Shown here: piece by piece, positions 9,237 through 17,413 of the stretch
Numbering within the stretch: position 1 is the first letter of the stretch
Layout: each line of letters opens with the position of its first letter
Source of the DNA: DSNY01 sp964539745
Lineage (GTDB): Bacteria > Pseudomonadota > Gammaproteobacteria > Burkholderiales > Burkholderiaceae_F
Assembly (NCBI GenBank): GCA_964539745.1
Contig: CAZIJU010000008.1
Location: forward strand, 6,818-70,817
Direction of reading: 5' to 3'
DNA length: 64,000 nucleotides
Notes under the pieces: model-generated
Told to the model about the DNA's origin: nothing
The model's input: the letters and a program-made list of their open reading frames with translations, nothing else
Databases searched by the model: none
Made by a program: the position numbers and the translations under genes

Positions 9237-9659
9237 ATGTTTGGTCCGATCACCATTCCGTTCGGTGCGAAGCTGCTGTTCAATACCGTCAAGCTTAAGC
9301 CCGGCGTCACCTACGACGACGTCGAACTGGCGCTGGCCGAGATGTGCAGCGTCGTCAAGGAGACCTACGGCGGCGACAAGGGCGGATTCATCGCCGGGCA
9401 GGTTTTCCGCTTTTCCGGATTCGTTTCCGAGGAAGGGTCGCTCGGCGACCGACACGCCGCCGACCACGACCTCGTCATCGTCACCTACTGGCGTTCGTTC
9501 GAGGAGCACGAGCGGTCGCACGCCGATGCGGTATTCAAGGCGAAGTTCGCGGCGCTGGCCGAGCGGTGCACGGAAACGCGGGAGCTCGGCTACGAGATGA
9601 TGTGGCAGGGCGCGCCGGAAGGCGAGGCCAAGCGGGCTGAAGCGGCGCAGGTCGCGTAA
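9237..9659 (+). CDS. Small protein, possible dimeric alpha/beta-barrel (ABM-like) fold
   Basis: Protein of 140 aa without signal peptide or membrane segment. The middle part (LVIVTYWRSFEEHERSHADA and the following helix) resembles antibiotic-biosynthesis-monooxygenase-like ferredoxin folds, which are often small oxygenases or haem/ligand-binding proteins. I do not recognise the exact family. It has a clear RBS (GAGGAGG) and lies between two DsrC-like genes and a DUF302 gene, so a role near sulfur metabolism is possible, but this is only context. Confidence 0.6.
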   Translation: MFGPITIPFGAKLLFNTVKLKPGVTYDDVELALAEMCSVVKETYGGDKGGFIAGQVFRFSGFVSEEGSLGDRHAADHDLVIVTYWRSFEEHERSHADAVFKAKFAALAERCTETRELGYEMMWQGAPEGEAKRAEAAQVA

Positions 9660-9957
9660 GGCGCATCGCCGACACTGGGCCGCGCTGCGCAACGGGTCGG
9701 CCCGACGAACTCGGTTGAACCCGGCAGGCACGTACAACGCTGAGAAAGAACGAAGCGCTGTGTCGTCATGCCCGACGCTCGACGGACGAAATGCCGCGGA
9801 CGCGCACGGCGTTGATCCTTCGCCGTGCGCTGCGCTCGTGTCCGCGGCGTCGCGACATCGTCCGGATCACGGCATTCCGAATGCGCGTTGCCGTCCGCGC
9901 AGCTGCGTGTAGCGGTGGCGCGGTGCCGCGACTCACCGCCGCAAATGGAGCACCGAG
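9660..9957. other. Intergenic region without recognisable gene
   Basis: A 298-bp gap between the ABM-like gene and the DUF599 gene, which both run on the plus strand. I see no open frame with protein-like composition, no RNA gene and no strong hairpin. It probably holds the promoter of the DUF599 gene. Confidence 0.5.
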
Positions 9958-10602
9958 ATGCATGACCAGTCCGTGGCATGGACCGCCTTCGCGATCAGTT
10001 CGCTGATCTTCGCGGCGTACGAGGTGTGGGTCTTCTGGGTTGGGCGCCGGCATCCCGGCCGCATGGCGCGCTATGCGCATGCGCGCATGCGGATCGACTG
10101 GGCCGATGCCCTGAGCCGGCGCCCGGGTTTCGAAGTCGTCGCGGTACAGACGCTGCGCAATTCGCTGATGTCGGCAACGATCGGCGCATCGACCGCGGCG
10201 CTGGCGTTGATGGGCACGATCACGCTGGCCGGAGGCAGCCTGGTCGAAAGCATGGCTGCACTGCAGTCCGGTCGCATGCAACTGCGCGCGGTGCTCGAGG
10301 GTCTGCTGATGCTGGCGCTGTTCGCTTCGTACGTGTGCTCGGCGATGGCGATGCGCTACTTCAACCACGCCGGGTTCGTGATGTCGATGCCCGCCGACTC
10401 CGAACAGCGCAAACCGCTCGACCCGCTGGCGCGCGAGTACGTCGAGCGTGCGGGGCTGTTGTACAGCTGGGGGCTGCGCTTTTTTCTGATGGTTGCGCCG
10501 CTGGTCGGCGGGATCGTCAATCCGCTGGCGATGCCGCCGATGACGGCCGTACTTGTGGTCGTCCTCTGGTACTTCGACCGCCCCGCACGACCGATGCGGT
10601 GA
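9958..10602 (+). CDS. DUF599-family membrane protein
   Basis: Integral membrane protein of 214 aa with about four hydrophobic segments (near residues 8-27, 68-90, 108-130 and 160-195). The pattern, with a first segment AFAISSLIFAAYEVWVFW followed by a charged loop and conserved QTLRNSLMSAT, fits DUF599. The function of this family is unknown. It converges with the second DsrC-like gene, 18 bp away. Confidence 0.75.
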   Translation: MHDQSVAWTAFAISSLIFAAYEVWVFWVGRRHPGRMARYAHARMRIDWADALSRRPGFEVVAVQTLRNSLMSATIGASTAALALMGTITLAGGSLVESMAALQSGRMQLRAVLEGLLMLALFASYVCSAMAMRYFNHAGFVMSMPADSEQRKPLDPLAREYVERAGLLYSWGLRFFLMVAPLVGGIVNPLAMPPMTAVLVVVLWYFDRPARPMR

Positions 10603-10620
10603 AGCCGTTGCGGCGGCGCC

Positions 10621-10971
10621 TCAGCCGGTACTCCAGGCGCGCGGGCGGCGCATGCCGGCGATCTTGCACGCCTGCTTGACGTAGCCGTACGGAAACAGCT
10701 CGAACAGGCGCTGCCGCGCGGCCGCGCCGAGCCCGACGTCCTTCTCCAGAAACCAGATCACGAAGCGCGCGTCGGGGATCAGCTGGTGCTCTTCGAGATA
10801 GCTGCGCATGAACCGAAGCACCTTCCAGTGCAAATCGGTGAGGGCGATGCCTTCGGCGCGAGCGAGTGCTTCGGCGACGCTGTCGTTCCAGTCGTCCGGG
10901 TCGATCAGGTAGCCTTCGTCGTCGGTGGGCGGTAACGCGGACTTCGCGGTCTGCAGCGACGCGTCGGTCAT
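10621..10971 (-). CDS. Second DsrC/TusE-family protein, CysA replaced by tryptophan
   Basis: Protein of 116 aa clearly in the DsrC/TusE family: YLIDPDDWNDSVAEALARAEG, then LTDLHWKVLRFMRSYLEE, and the arm ELFPYGYVKQACKIAGMRRP. C102 occupies the CysB position. The residue 11 further on, where DsrC and TusE have the reactive CysA, is W113 and the tail ends RAWSTG. This is the second gene in the window with the same loss, yet the two proteins differ widely, so the loss is probably not one recent duplication. It is the last gene of the minus-strand run that starts at sat. Possible roles are a thiol-based regulator, a persulfide acceptor on C102 alone, or a binding partner of Apr or Soe. Confidence 0.88.
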   Translation of the reverse strand: MTDASLQTAKSALPPTDDEGYLIDPDDWNDSVAEALARAEGIALTDLHWKVLRFMRSYLEEHQLIPDARFVIWFLEKDVGLGAAARQRLFELFPYGYVKQACKIAGMRRPRAWSTG

Positions 10972-11161
10972 CGTTGCACCTCGGCCGCAACGGAAAACGG
11001 TGCGACACCGCTCGGTCGCGCGCCTGCGAGGCGCCCATTGCGGCCGCGGCCAGCAGGGCAGCCAGGCAGGCGAGTCCTGTCGCGCGAACGCCGTCGCACC
11101 CGCGCGATCCGCGCGGGCGGCCCCGGTAAGCTGTGTCTCGGCCGCATGCCGCGGGAATTCC

Positions 11162-11656
11162 TCAACGCCGCCCGGCGCGCGACGCAGTGCCGCGCGGCGC
11201 TTTCTTCGCGCCACGTGTCTTCGGGGTGGACGTCTTGCCGGCGATCCTCTTCGCGGCGGTCTTTCGCGTCGCAGGACGTGCGCGCAGCATGCCCGCGGCG
11301 ATCTTGAAGATGTCCGTTTCGGTGATGATGCCGACCAGCGTACCGTTCGCATCGACCACCGGCAGGCTGCCGATGTGTTTCTCGACGAGCAGGCGCGCTG
11401 CGTCCTTGAGCAACGCGCCCTCGGCGATGCACACCGCCGGAGCGCTCATGATCTCGCCGACGGGGACTTCCGCCGAACCGTAGTTGGCCGCCGCGAGCAG
11501 CAGATCGCGTTCGGCCGCGATGCCGACGACGCGGCCGCCGTCGACGACCGGCAGGTGGTGGACGTTGCGGCCGCGCATCAGATCCAGCGCGCGGTGAAAC
11601 TCCGTCTGCGGCGTCACCGTGAGCACCTCACGGCTCATGTACTGGCCGACTTTCAT
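11162..11656 (-). CDS. Two-CBS-domain protein with basic C-terminal tail
   Basis: Protein of 164 aa made of two CBS domains. The first covers about residues 1-60 (VGQYMSREVLTVTP...HHLPVVDGGRVVGI), the second about 68-125 (VGEIMSAPAVCIAEG...GSLPVVDANGTLVGI). CBS pairs bind adenine nucleotides such as AMP, ADP or ATP. The last 35 residues are very rich in Lys and Arg (RKTAAKRIAGKTS...), like histone-like tails that can touch nucleic acid. It follows the apr run on the same strand. Because Apr consumes AMP and Sat makes ATP, an AMP/ATP sensing role is attractive, but this is inference. Confidence 0.85.
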   Translation of the reverse strand: MKVGQYMSREVLTVTPQTEFHRALDLMRGRNVHHLPVVDGGRVVGIAAERDLLLAAANYGSAEVPVGEIMSAPAVCIAEGALLKDAARLLVEKHIGSLPVVDANGTLVGIITETDIFKIAAGMLRARPATRKTAAKRIAGKTSTPKTRGAKKAPRGTASRAGRR

Positions 11657-11770
11657 CGAGCATCTCGTCGCGGAAAAATGATGGGGGCGGCAGCCCGCCG
11701 GGCCGTTCGGCGAAGCGGTGCGGACTTCGCGCCGCACGGTCGGCGGCCGGTCAACGCCGCGCCGTCGCCC

Positions 11771-11935
11771 CTACGGCTGCTTCGGCGTCTGGTATTCGGC
11801 CTCCTTGTGGAACGGCTCCCAGATCGTCTCGAACCCGACGAATCCCTTTTCGTTCGGCGGCAGTTGCCGCGTCGTCACGAAACGCGAATGTCCGTCGGGA
11901 ACCTTGATGACGGGTTTCTGCTCGCTCTGACTCAT
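11771..11935 (-). CDS. 54-aa conserved-looking small protein in the apr run
   Basis: Small open frame read directly from the minus strand: it starts MSQSEQKPVIKVPDGHSRF and ends EAEYQTPKQP before a TAG stop. It is hydrophilic, with no membrane segment or signal and no cysteine. Evidence that it is real: an AGG-type RBS (GTGAGGTG) 5 nt before the ATG, an ordered aromatic-rich C-terminal half (FVGFETIWEPFHKEAEY) unlike a random GC-rich shadow frame, and its place in a tightly packed gene series on one strand. Function unknown. It could be a small partner of the SlyD-like protein or of AprAB. Confidence 0.6.
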   Translation of the reverse strand: MSQSEQKPVIKVPDGHSRFVTTRQLPPNEKGFVGFETIWEPFHKEAEYQTPKQP

Positions 11936-12013
11936 CGTTCACCTCACTTCACCGAAAGTCCGGACGCCTTGCGCGAATGCCTCGTCCGGCGTGTTGTTCG
12001 AACAAAACATCGA

Positions 12014-12523
12014 TCAGATGGGCCTCAGCAATGACGCGTCCACCGCGGGTGCGGCCTCGGGCGCTCCGCCTGCCTTCAGCTCTTGGGCGGTTGCGTCGCG
12101 CACGGTCAGGACCTCCAGCGTGAAGACGACCTCCCGGCCGCAAAGCGGGTTGTTGCCGTCGACCGTCAGCGTCTCGTCGTCCATGTGCGTCACGAGGAAG
12201 GTACGCGTCTGGCCCGCGTCATTCTCCATCAGGATCGAGGTGCCGACCTGCCGGTACTCCTCAGGGACGTTCTCGAGCCGATCGGTAAAGACGAGCGACT
12301 CGTCTCGTGGACCGAAGATCTGGTTGCCGTCGATCACGACATCGATCACGTCGCCCGCCGACCTGCCCTCGAGCTGCATGTGGACCGATGGCGCCAGGAT
12401 CTCGTTGTAACCGTGGACGTAGCCGAGCGGGAACTCCACGCGCGTCAGCACGTGGCCGGTTTTCCTGTCGGTCACCTTGTAGCTCAGCTCGACGTACTTG
12501 CCTGCCCGGATGACTTCTTTCAT
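12014..12523 (-). CDS. SlyD-type FKBP peptidyl-prolyl isomerase
   Basis: Protein of 169 aa with the SlyD architecture: an FKBP core split by a chaperone insert (IF domain). Residues 8-45 form the first core part (YVELSYKVTDRKTGHVL ... FPLGYVHGYNEI). The insert follows, and the core is completed by DGNNPLCGREVVFTLEVL. There is no His-rich metal tail as in E. coli SlyD. Such proteins assist folding and metallocentre assembly, so in the apr run a role in maturation of the Fe-S/FAD enzyme is plausible. It lies 20 nt downstream of the 116-aa gene. Confidence 0.82.
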   Translation of the reverse strand: MKEVIRAGKYVELSYKVTDRKTGHVLTRVEFPLGYVHGYNEILAPSVHMQLEGRSAGDVIDVVIDGNQIFGPRDESLVFTDRLENVPEEYRQVGTSILMENDAGQTRTFLVTHMDDETLTVDGNNPLCGREVVFTLEVLTVRDATAQELKAGGAPEAAPAVDASLLRPI

Positions 12524-12543
12524 ATCGGATGTCGCCCGCGCGA

Positions 12544-12894
12544 TCAGAAGATGGACGCGCCGAAGATCCTGAGCTTGCCGTCCTCGTAGCCGAGCACGAG
12601 GCGGCCGAGCCACTCGCCGGGCTTCTTGGTGCTGCGCTGCCGGAACAGCACGGTCACGTGCTCGCCGCGGCGGATGATACCGAGCGGATCGAACTGCTCG
12701 GACAGATTCCGCGCCAGCTCGCTGTTTGCGAACTGGTGCCCGACGGCGACCTGATCGAGCGCGCGCGCCAGAGAAGCGGAGAAGTTCTTGGCGAACTCGC
12801 CGTAGTTGCCCTCGTTGGAATGCTTGACGAGGTCGCGCCACAACGGCAAGGCCATCGCCAGGATCTCTTCGTCCGACTTCTCGATGATGTTCAC
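12544..12894 (-). CDS. 116-aa protein of unknown function following aprA
   Basis: Soluble protein of 116 aa, beginning MNIIEKSDEEILAMALPLW and ending LRIFGASIF. It has a helical first half and a beta-rich second half (HVTVLFRQR...LGRLVLGYEDGKLRIFG), reminiscent of small NTF2-like or tautomerase-size folds, but I do not recognise the family. No cysteines, signal or membrane segment. It lies 22 nt after aprA on the same strand and 20 nt before the SlyD-like gene, so it is part of the same operon. Likely an Apr-associated accessory protein; function not known. Confidence 0.75.
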   Translation of the reverse strand: MNIIEKSDEEILAMALPLWRDLVKHSNEGNYGEFAKNFSASLARALDQVAVGHQFANSELARNLSEQFDPLGIIRRGEHVTVLFRQRSTKKPGEWLGRLVLGYEDGKLRIFGASIF

Positions 12895-12916
12895 GCGCGC
12901 GACCGGCGATTCCGTT

Positions 12917-14785
12917 TTATTTCTCGTCTCCCACCAGGTGATACAGCGGCGCTTTCTCCATCGTGTACTCGCCGGACTTCGGATCGCGGCGCGAGACCGT
13001 CAGCACGTGCCAGTTCTGGTCGTCCAGCTTCGGATAGTCGCCGCGGTAGTAGTAGCCGGGCCAGCGCGTCTCCTTGCGGAACAAGGTGTGGTGAGTCACG
13101 CACTCGGCCGCGCGATGGCGATGCTTCAGTTCCCAGGCGCGCAGCAGCTCGTGCAGGTCCGAGGCGGCGAGTTTCTCCAGATCCTCCTCCATGATCTTGA
13201 GCTTCTTCAGGCCGATGTTCAGAAGCTTCTCGTTGGTCATGTAATTGGCCGTCACCCCGCCGCAGTACTCGTCCATCAGCTTCTGCAGGCGGTCCAGTCC
13301 CTGCTTCGGCGTGATGTAGTGCGGGTTGACGTCGCCCGCGACGACCGCGTTGCGGTAAACCCGGTAATGCTCCAGCGGCCTGTAGACCTCTTGCTTCAGG
13401 CGGTCGATCTGGCTCTGCGAGACGACAATGCCTTCGGCCTTGCCGTCGTCGATGTACTTGCACGCGGCCTTCGCCGCCAGCCGCCCTTCGGTGAACGAGC
13501 CCGACGAGAAGGCGTGCGGCGTGCCGCCCACCGCGTCGCCGGCGCCGAACAGACCGGCGACCGAGGTCATGCGGTTGTAACCCCAGAAGTATTCGGGCGG
13601 CGAGATGTCCTCGGGGCCGGAGCACCAGGCGCCGGAACCGGTCGCGTGCGAGCCCATCACGTAGGGTTCGGAGGTCGTCAGTTCAGGATTTTCGTTCTTC
13701 GGGTCGACGTCGGTGGCGGCCCACAGAACGGCCTGCCCGACGGTCATGCCGAGGAAGTTCTCCCAGCCGACCTCCTCCAGATGCGGATCCTGGAAGGCGC
13801 GCATCGTCACCATGTGGATCGGGCCACGTCCGGCGTTGATCTCGCTGATCAGCGCGTGATTGCGCAGACAGGTCGGAATCGGCCGGTGCGTCAGGTGGGA
13901 GGCCTCCGGGTCCAGGTACTCCTTGCCGACCATCTTCTGCAGCTCCGGCCACCACTTGGACTCGTATTCCTCGCCCAGGCCGTTCTGCGTGTAGGTCTTC
14001 AGATGCAGGAAGTACGCGCCGACGGGCCCGTAGCCGTCCTTGAAGCGGGCCAGCACGATGCGGTTTTCCATCTGTGTCATCTTGGCGCCGGCGTTGATCA
14101 GCAGGCCGTAGGCCGACGCCGACGACCAGGGCGCGTACCAGGTCCGGCCGGAGCCTTCGCCGACCGAGCGCGGCTTGAAGATGTTGGAGGCGCCGCCGGC
14201 CGCGCAGATCACGGCCTTCGCCTTGAAGACGTGGAAGTTGCCGGTGCGGACGTTGAAGCCGACGGCGCCGGCCACGCGGTTTTCGCGGCTTTCGTCCATC
14301 AGCAGGTGGGTGACGCAGATCCGGTTGAAGATCTTGTCGGCCGACTTCTTCGCCGCCTCGGCGACGATCGGTTTGTAGGACTCGCCGTGGATCATGATCT
14401 GCCAGCGACCTTCGCGCTGATAGCGGCCGGTCTTGGGATCCCTCATGATCGGCAGGCCCCACTCCTCGAACTGGTGCACGGTGGAGTCGACGTGGCGGGC
14501 CATGTCGAACTGAAGATCCTCGCGCACCATGCCCATCAGGTCGATCCGGGCGTAGCGGACGTGATCCTCCGGCTGGTTCTCGCCCCAGCGCGTGCCCATG
14601 TAGCAGTTGATCGCGTACAGACCCTGCGCGACCGCACCCGAACGATCGATGTTCGCTTTCTCGGCGATGACGATCTTCTTGTTCTGCCCCCAGAAGCGCG
14701 CCTCCCACGCCGCTCCGGTGCCGCCCATGCCGGCACCGACGACGAGGATGTCGATGCCGTCTTCGATGATGGTGTCGTAGGCCAT
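12917..14785 (-). CDS. aprA: AprA, adenylylsulfate reductase alpha subunit
   Basis: FAD-containing catalytic subunit of dissimilatory APS reductase, 622 aa. In sulfur oxidisers it works in reverse, joining sulfite and AMP into adenosine 5'-phosphosulfate. The N-terminal dinucleotide fold reads DILVVGAGMGGTGAAWEARF (GxGxxG near residues 17-22), followed by the fumarate-reductase-like region RSGAVAQGLYAINCY. Length and motifs match the family. Its ATG overlaps the aprB stop by one base (TAATG), giving tight coupling. Electrons pass from AprA through AprB to the membrane protein AprM. Confidence 0.95.
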   Translation of the reverse strand: MAYDTIIEDGIDILVVGAGMGGTGAAWEARFWGQNKKIVIAEKANIDRSGAVAQGLYAINCYMGTRWGENQPEDHVRYARIDLMGMVREDLQFDMARHVDSTVHQFEEWGLPIMRDPKTGRYQREGRWQIMIHGESYKPIVAEAAKKSADKIFNRICVTHLLMDESRENRVAGAVGFNVRTGNFHVFKAKAVICAAGGASNIFKPRSVGEGSGRTWYAPWSSASAYGLLINAGAKMTQMENRIVLARFKDGYGPVGAYFLHLKTYTQNGLGEEYESKWWPELQKMVGKEYLDPEASHLTHRPIPTCLRNHALISEINAGRGPIHMVTMRAFQDPHLEEVGWENFLGMTVGQAVLWAATDVDPKNENPELTTSEPYVMGSHATGSGAWCSGPEDISPPEYFWGYNRMTSVAGLFGAGDAVGGTPHAFSSGSFTEGRLAAKAACKYIDDGKAEGIVVSQSQIDRLKQEVYRPLEHYRVYRNAVVAGDVNPHYITPKQGLDRLQKLMDEYCGGVTANYMTNEKLLNIGLKKLKIMEEDLEKLAASDLHELLRAWELKHRHRAAECVTHHTLFRKETRWPGYYYRGDYPKLDDQNWHVLTVSRRDPKSGEYTMEKAPLYHLVGDEK

Positions 14786-15264
14786 TAGTAGTACACGCCT
14801 TTCTTCAGTTTCAGACCCGCGTCCTTCAGCGTTCGCAGACCGCCGTCGTCAAATCGAAGGTACTTCGGCTCGTTGTACAGGAGCTGGCTGTCGCGCATCT
14901 CCTTGCTCGGGGGCGGGACCTCGGCGAGCTTGGGAATCGCCTGCCCCCACGGCTTGGTCGTGATCGGCGACAGGAAGTTCTTCTCCGTGCCGTTGCGGAA
15001 CTTGATGCGCCAGGCGATCGTTCCGCGCCGCTCGTCGCGGTCGACGCGCACGCTGTGACCAAGCGGCGCGAAGTCGGCGTAGCCGCGCACGTCGATCGCG
15101 TGCTGGGGGCAGGCCTTCACGCACGAATAGCACTCCCAGCACATGTTCGGTTCGATGTTGTAGGCGCGCCGATAGGTCTTGTCGATGTGCATGATGTCCG
15201 ACGGGCAGATGTCGACGCAGTGTCCGCATCCGTCGCACCTCGTCATGTAGACGAAGGTTGGCAT
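14785..15264 (-). CDS. aprB: AprB, adenylylsulfate reductase beta subunit
   Basis: Electron-transfer subunit of 159 aa with two [4Fe-4S] motifs: CDGCGHCVDICPSD (starting near residue 10) and CWECYSCVKACPQ (starting near 42). A C-terminal tail wraps around AprA in known structures, and the tail here (KEMRDSQLLYNEPKYLRFDD...) has the same length. It directly precedes aprA with a one-base overlap and follows aprM by 64 nt. Cytoplasmic. Confidence 0.95.
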   Translation of the reverse strand: MPTFVYMTRCDGCGHCVDICPSDIMHIDKTYRRAYNIEPNMCWECYSCVKACPQHAIDVRGYADFAPLGHSVRVDRDERRGTIAWRIKFRNGTEKNFLSPITTKPWGQAIPKLAEVPPPSKEMRDSQLLYNEPKYLRFDDGGLRTLKDAGLKLKKGVYY

Positions 15265-15328
15265 TCGTCCGGCTCCTCGTTTCGTTCAGCAGAAGTTGCA
15301 GGTCGCTTGCAGGGGTCCTGTCGCCGCG

Positions 15329-16141
15329 TCAGTAGTGACGCGGCGCTTCGCGCTTGATGCCGAGGCCCATGTCCATCGGCGCATCGCGCAGCAGCTCCAT
15401 CGAGTGACGCATCCGTTGCTCAGGATCGTCGCGGCTCAGTGTCGGCAGGTTCTCGGCGGTGCCGTTGGCCCGCGCCAGCCGCTTTTCGAACGCGGCGGCC
15501 GGCTTGAAGAACATGTGAGCGAACTTCGACCAGGGCACGCCGGCGAACAGCACCGTGTTGGCCAGGATGAACAGCCAGAACAGCACGCCGGTGCCGCCGC
15601 CGGTTGCCGCCCAGATCAGCCCGAGCGTGGCGCTGGCCAGCATCGACAGGATGAACAGGTCCGCTCTGACGATGCGCAATGGCGAATGGCCCTCGGCGGC
15701 GACATCGACGCGGATGAAGAACCAGAACCAGTAGCCGCCGACGCAGATCATCAGCGCGCCAAGCCACCAGAGCGTGGCCCAGTAGGGGTTCGTCGACAGG
15801 TCGAAGACCAGCACGACCGTCGCGAGCACGTAGAACACGAAGCCGTACATGCCGAGCAGGTGCGCGATGCGCCGGCGCACGTTGCAGAACTCGCCCGAGG
15901 CCAGCACGTCGACGACGGCGGTCTGCACGGCGAGCGAAACGAGTTCGCCGCCGCCCACCGGCCGCGCCGCCTTTTCCTTCGTGCGGCGCATGTTCTCGAA
16001 GAAGTAGCGGGCGCTGCCCTTGTGCCAGACGTCGAACAGCGTCCCTGCCACGACCAGGATGAACATGACGATCACGTAGGCCTGCATGACCGCGGGCGAA
16101 AGCGACCCCGACAGCGTGGCAAATGGGTTGGTGGTGAACAT
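15329..16141 (-). CDS. aprM: AprM, membrane electron acceptor of APS reductase
   Basis: Membrane protein of 270 aa with about five hydrophobic segments (near residues 17-40, 92-116, 120-145, 155-180 and 185-210), located between sat and aprBA exactly as aprM is in sulfur-oxidising bacteria with the order sat-aprM-aprB-aprA. AprM is thought to take electrons from AprAB to the quinone pool where QmoABC is absent; no qmo genes are seen here. The start at 16141 has a strong RBS (AGGAGGAG) 9 nt upstream; the longer reading from 16171 is unlikely. Confidence 0.85.
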   Translation of the reverse strand: MFTTNPFATLSGSLSPAVMQAYVIVMFILVVAGTLFDVWHKGSARYFFENMRRTKEKAARPVGGGELVSLAVQTAVVDVLASGEFCNVRRRIAHLLGMYGFVFYVLATVVLVFDLSTNPYWATLWWLGALMICVGGYWFWFFIRVDVAAEGHSPLRIVRADLFILSMLASATLGLIWAATGGGTGVLFWLFILANTVLFAGVPWSKFAHMFFKPAAAFEKRLARANGTAENLPTLSRDDPEQRMRHSMELLRDAPMDMGLGIKREAPRHY

Positions 16142-16195
16142 CGCGTGTGTCTCCTCCTGAAACGGTCGCAATCGTATGTTCTGCGGCGCGCAATC

Positions 16196-17413
16196 TTAGC
16201 GGGCGGAATGCCCGCTTAACTTGACCTCGACGCGCTCGTGCGCGGCCAGCCCTTCGTAGTAGCGGCGCAGGATCGCGAGCACCTCGGGCCGGCTGAACTC
16301 GGCGGGGACCTCGGCGCCTTCGGACAGCCACTTGCGCAGCTTGGTGCCCGAAACCAGCAGGCGATCCTTTTCCTCGTGCGGGCAGGTGCGCGCCGAAGCC
16401 ATGCCCCCGCACCGGTAGCACCAGAACGTCCAGTCGATCTTCAGCGGCTGCGTCTGCAGCGAGCCGGGCGGAATCTCGTCGAAGATGCGGTGCGCATCGA
16501 ACGGCCCGTAATAGCTGCCCACGCCGGCGTGGTCGCGCCCGACGATCAGGTGCGAGCAGCCGTAGTTCTGGCGGAACAGCGCGTGCAGAAGCGCTTCGCG
16601 CGGGCCGGCATAACGCATGTCCAGCGGATAGCCCGCCTGCACGACGGTGCCCTTGACGAAGTAATGCTCGATCAGCGTGGCGATCGCGGCGGTGCGCACT
16701 TCGGCCGGGATGTCGCCGGGCTTCAGCGCGCCGAGCAGCGAGTGCACGAGCACGCCGTCGCAGATCTCGATCGCCACCTTGGCCAGGTACTCGTGCGAAC
16801 GATGCATCGGGTTGCGGGTCTGGAACGCGGCGATGCGCGACCAGCCGAGCGACTCGAACAACGCGCGCGTCTGCGCCGGCGTCATGAACAGCGCTCCGTA
16901 TTTTTCCGGAAAGCCGCCGGTGGACAGCACCTGGACCGGTCCCGCGAGGTTCACTTCGCCCTGTTCCATCACCATCTTGACACCGGGATGGTCGATGTCC
17001 GTGGTGCGAAACACCATCGCGCATTCGTGCTGCTTGTCGATCGTGTACTTCTCGGTGACCTGCATGGTCGCCAGGATCTCGTCGTTGTCGGGATCGACGA
17101 GCGCGATCTCCGCGCCGGTGCGGATCGAATCCGCCGTCGCGCGGTCGGCCGACAGCGTGATCGGGATCGGCCAGAACAGGCCCGAGGCGAGCTTCATGCC
17201 GTCGCACACGCGCTCCCAGTCGCCGTGCGTCATGAAGCCTTCCAGCGGAGTGAAACCGCCGATCCCCAGCATGATCAGGTCGCCGCGCTCGCGCGAGGTC
17301 ACGCGCACGCGCGGCATCGTGCGGGCGCGCGCCAGCGCTTCGGCGTGCGCCGCGCCCGTGAGCAGGCGCGGCTTCAGCGGACCGCCGCCGTGCGGTTCGA
17401 CCAGTGTGGGCAC
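16196..17413 (-). CDS. sat: Sat, dissimilatory ATP sulfurylase
   Basis: ATP sulfurylase of 405 aa. In this context it converts APS and pyrophosphate into sulfate and ATP, the energy-yielding last step of indirect sulfite oxidation. Active-site motifs are QTRNPMHR and GRDHAG, with a later cysteine set CYRCGGMASARTCPH that resembles the zinc-binding element of dissimilatory Sat. No APS kinase domain is fused, unlike many assimilatory enzymes. The GTG start at 17413 is supported by an ideal RBS (AAGGAGG) a few bases upstream; longer readings run into non-coding sequence. First gene of the run sat-aprM-aprB-aprA. Confidence 0.93.
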   Translation of the reverse strand: MPTLVEPHGGGPLKPRLLTGAAHAEALARARTMPRVRVTSRERGDLIMLGIGGFTPLEGFMTHGDWERVCDGMKLASGLFWPIPITLSADRATADSIRTGAEIALVDPDNDEILATMQVTEKYTIDKQHECAMVFRTTDIDHPGVKMVMEQGEVNLAGPVQVLSTGGFPEKYGALFMTPAQTRALFESLGWSRIAAFQTRNPMHRSHEYLAKVAIEICDGVLVHSLLGALKPGDIPAEVRTAAIATLIEHYFVKGTVVQAGYPLDMRYAGPREALLHALFRQNYGCSHLIVGRDHAGVGSYYGPFDAHRIFDEIPPGSLQTQPLKIDWTFWCYRCGGMASARTCPHEEKDRLLVSGTKLRKWLSEGAEVPAEFSRPEVLAILRRYYEGLAAHERVEVKLSGHSAR

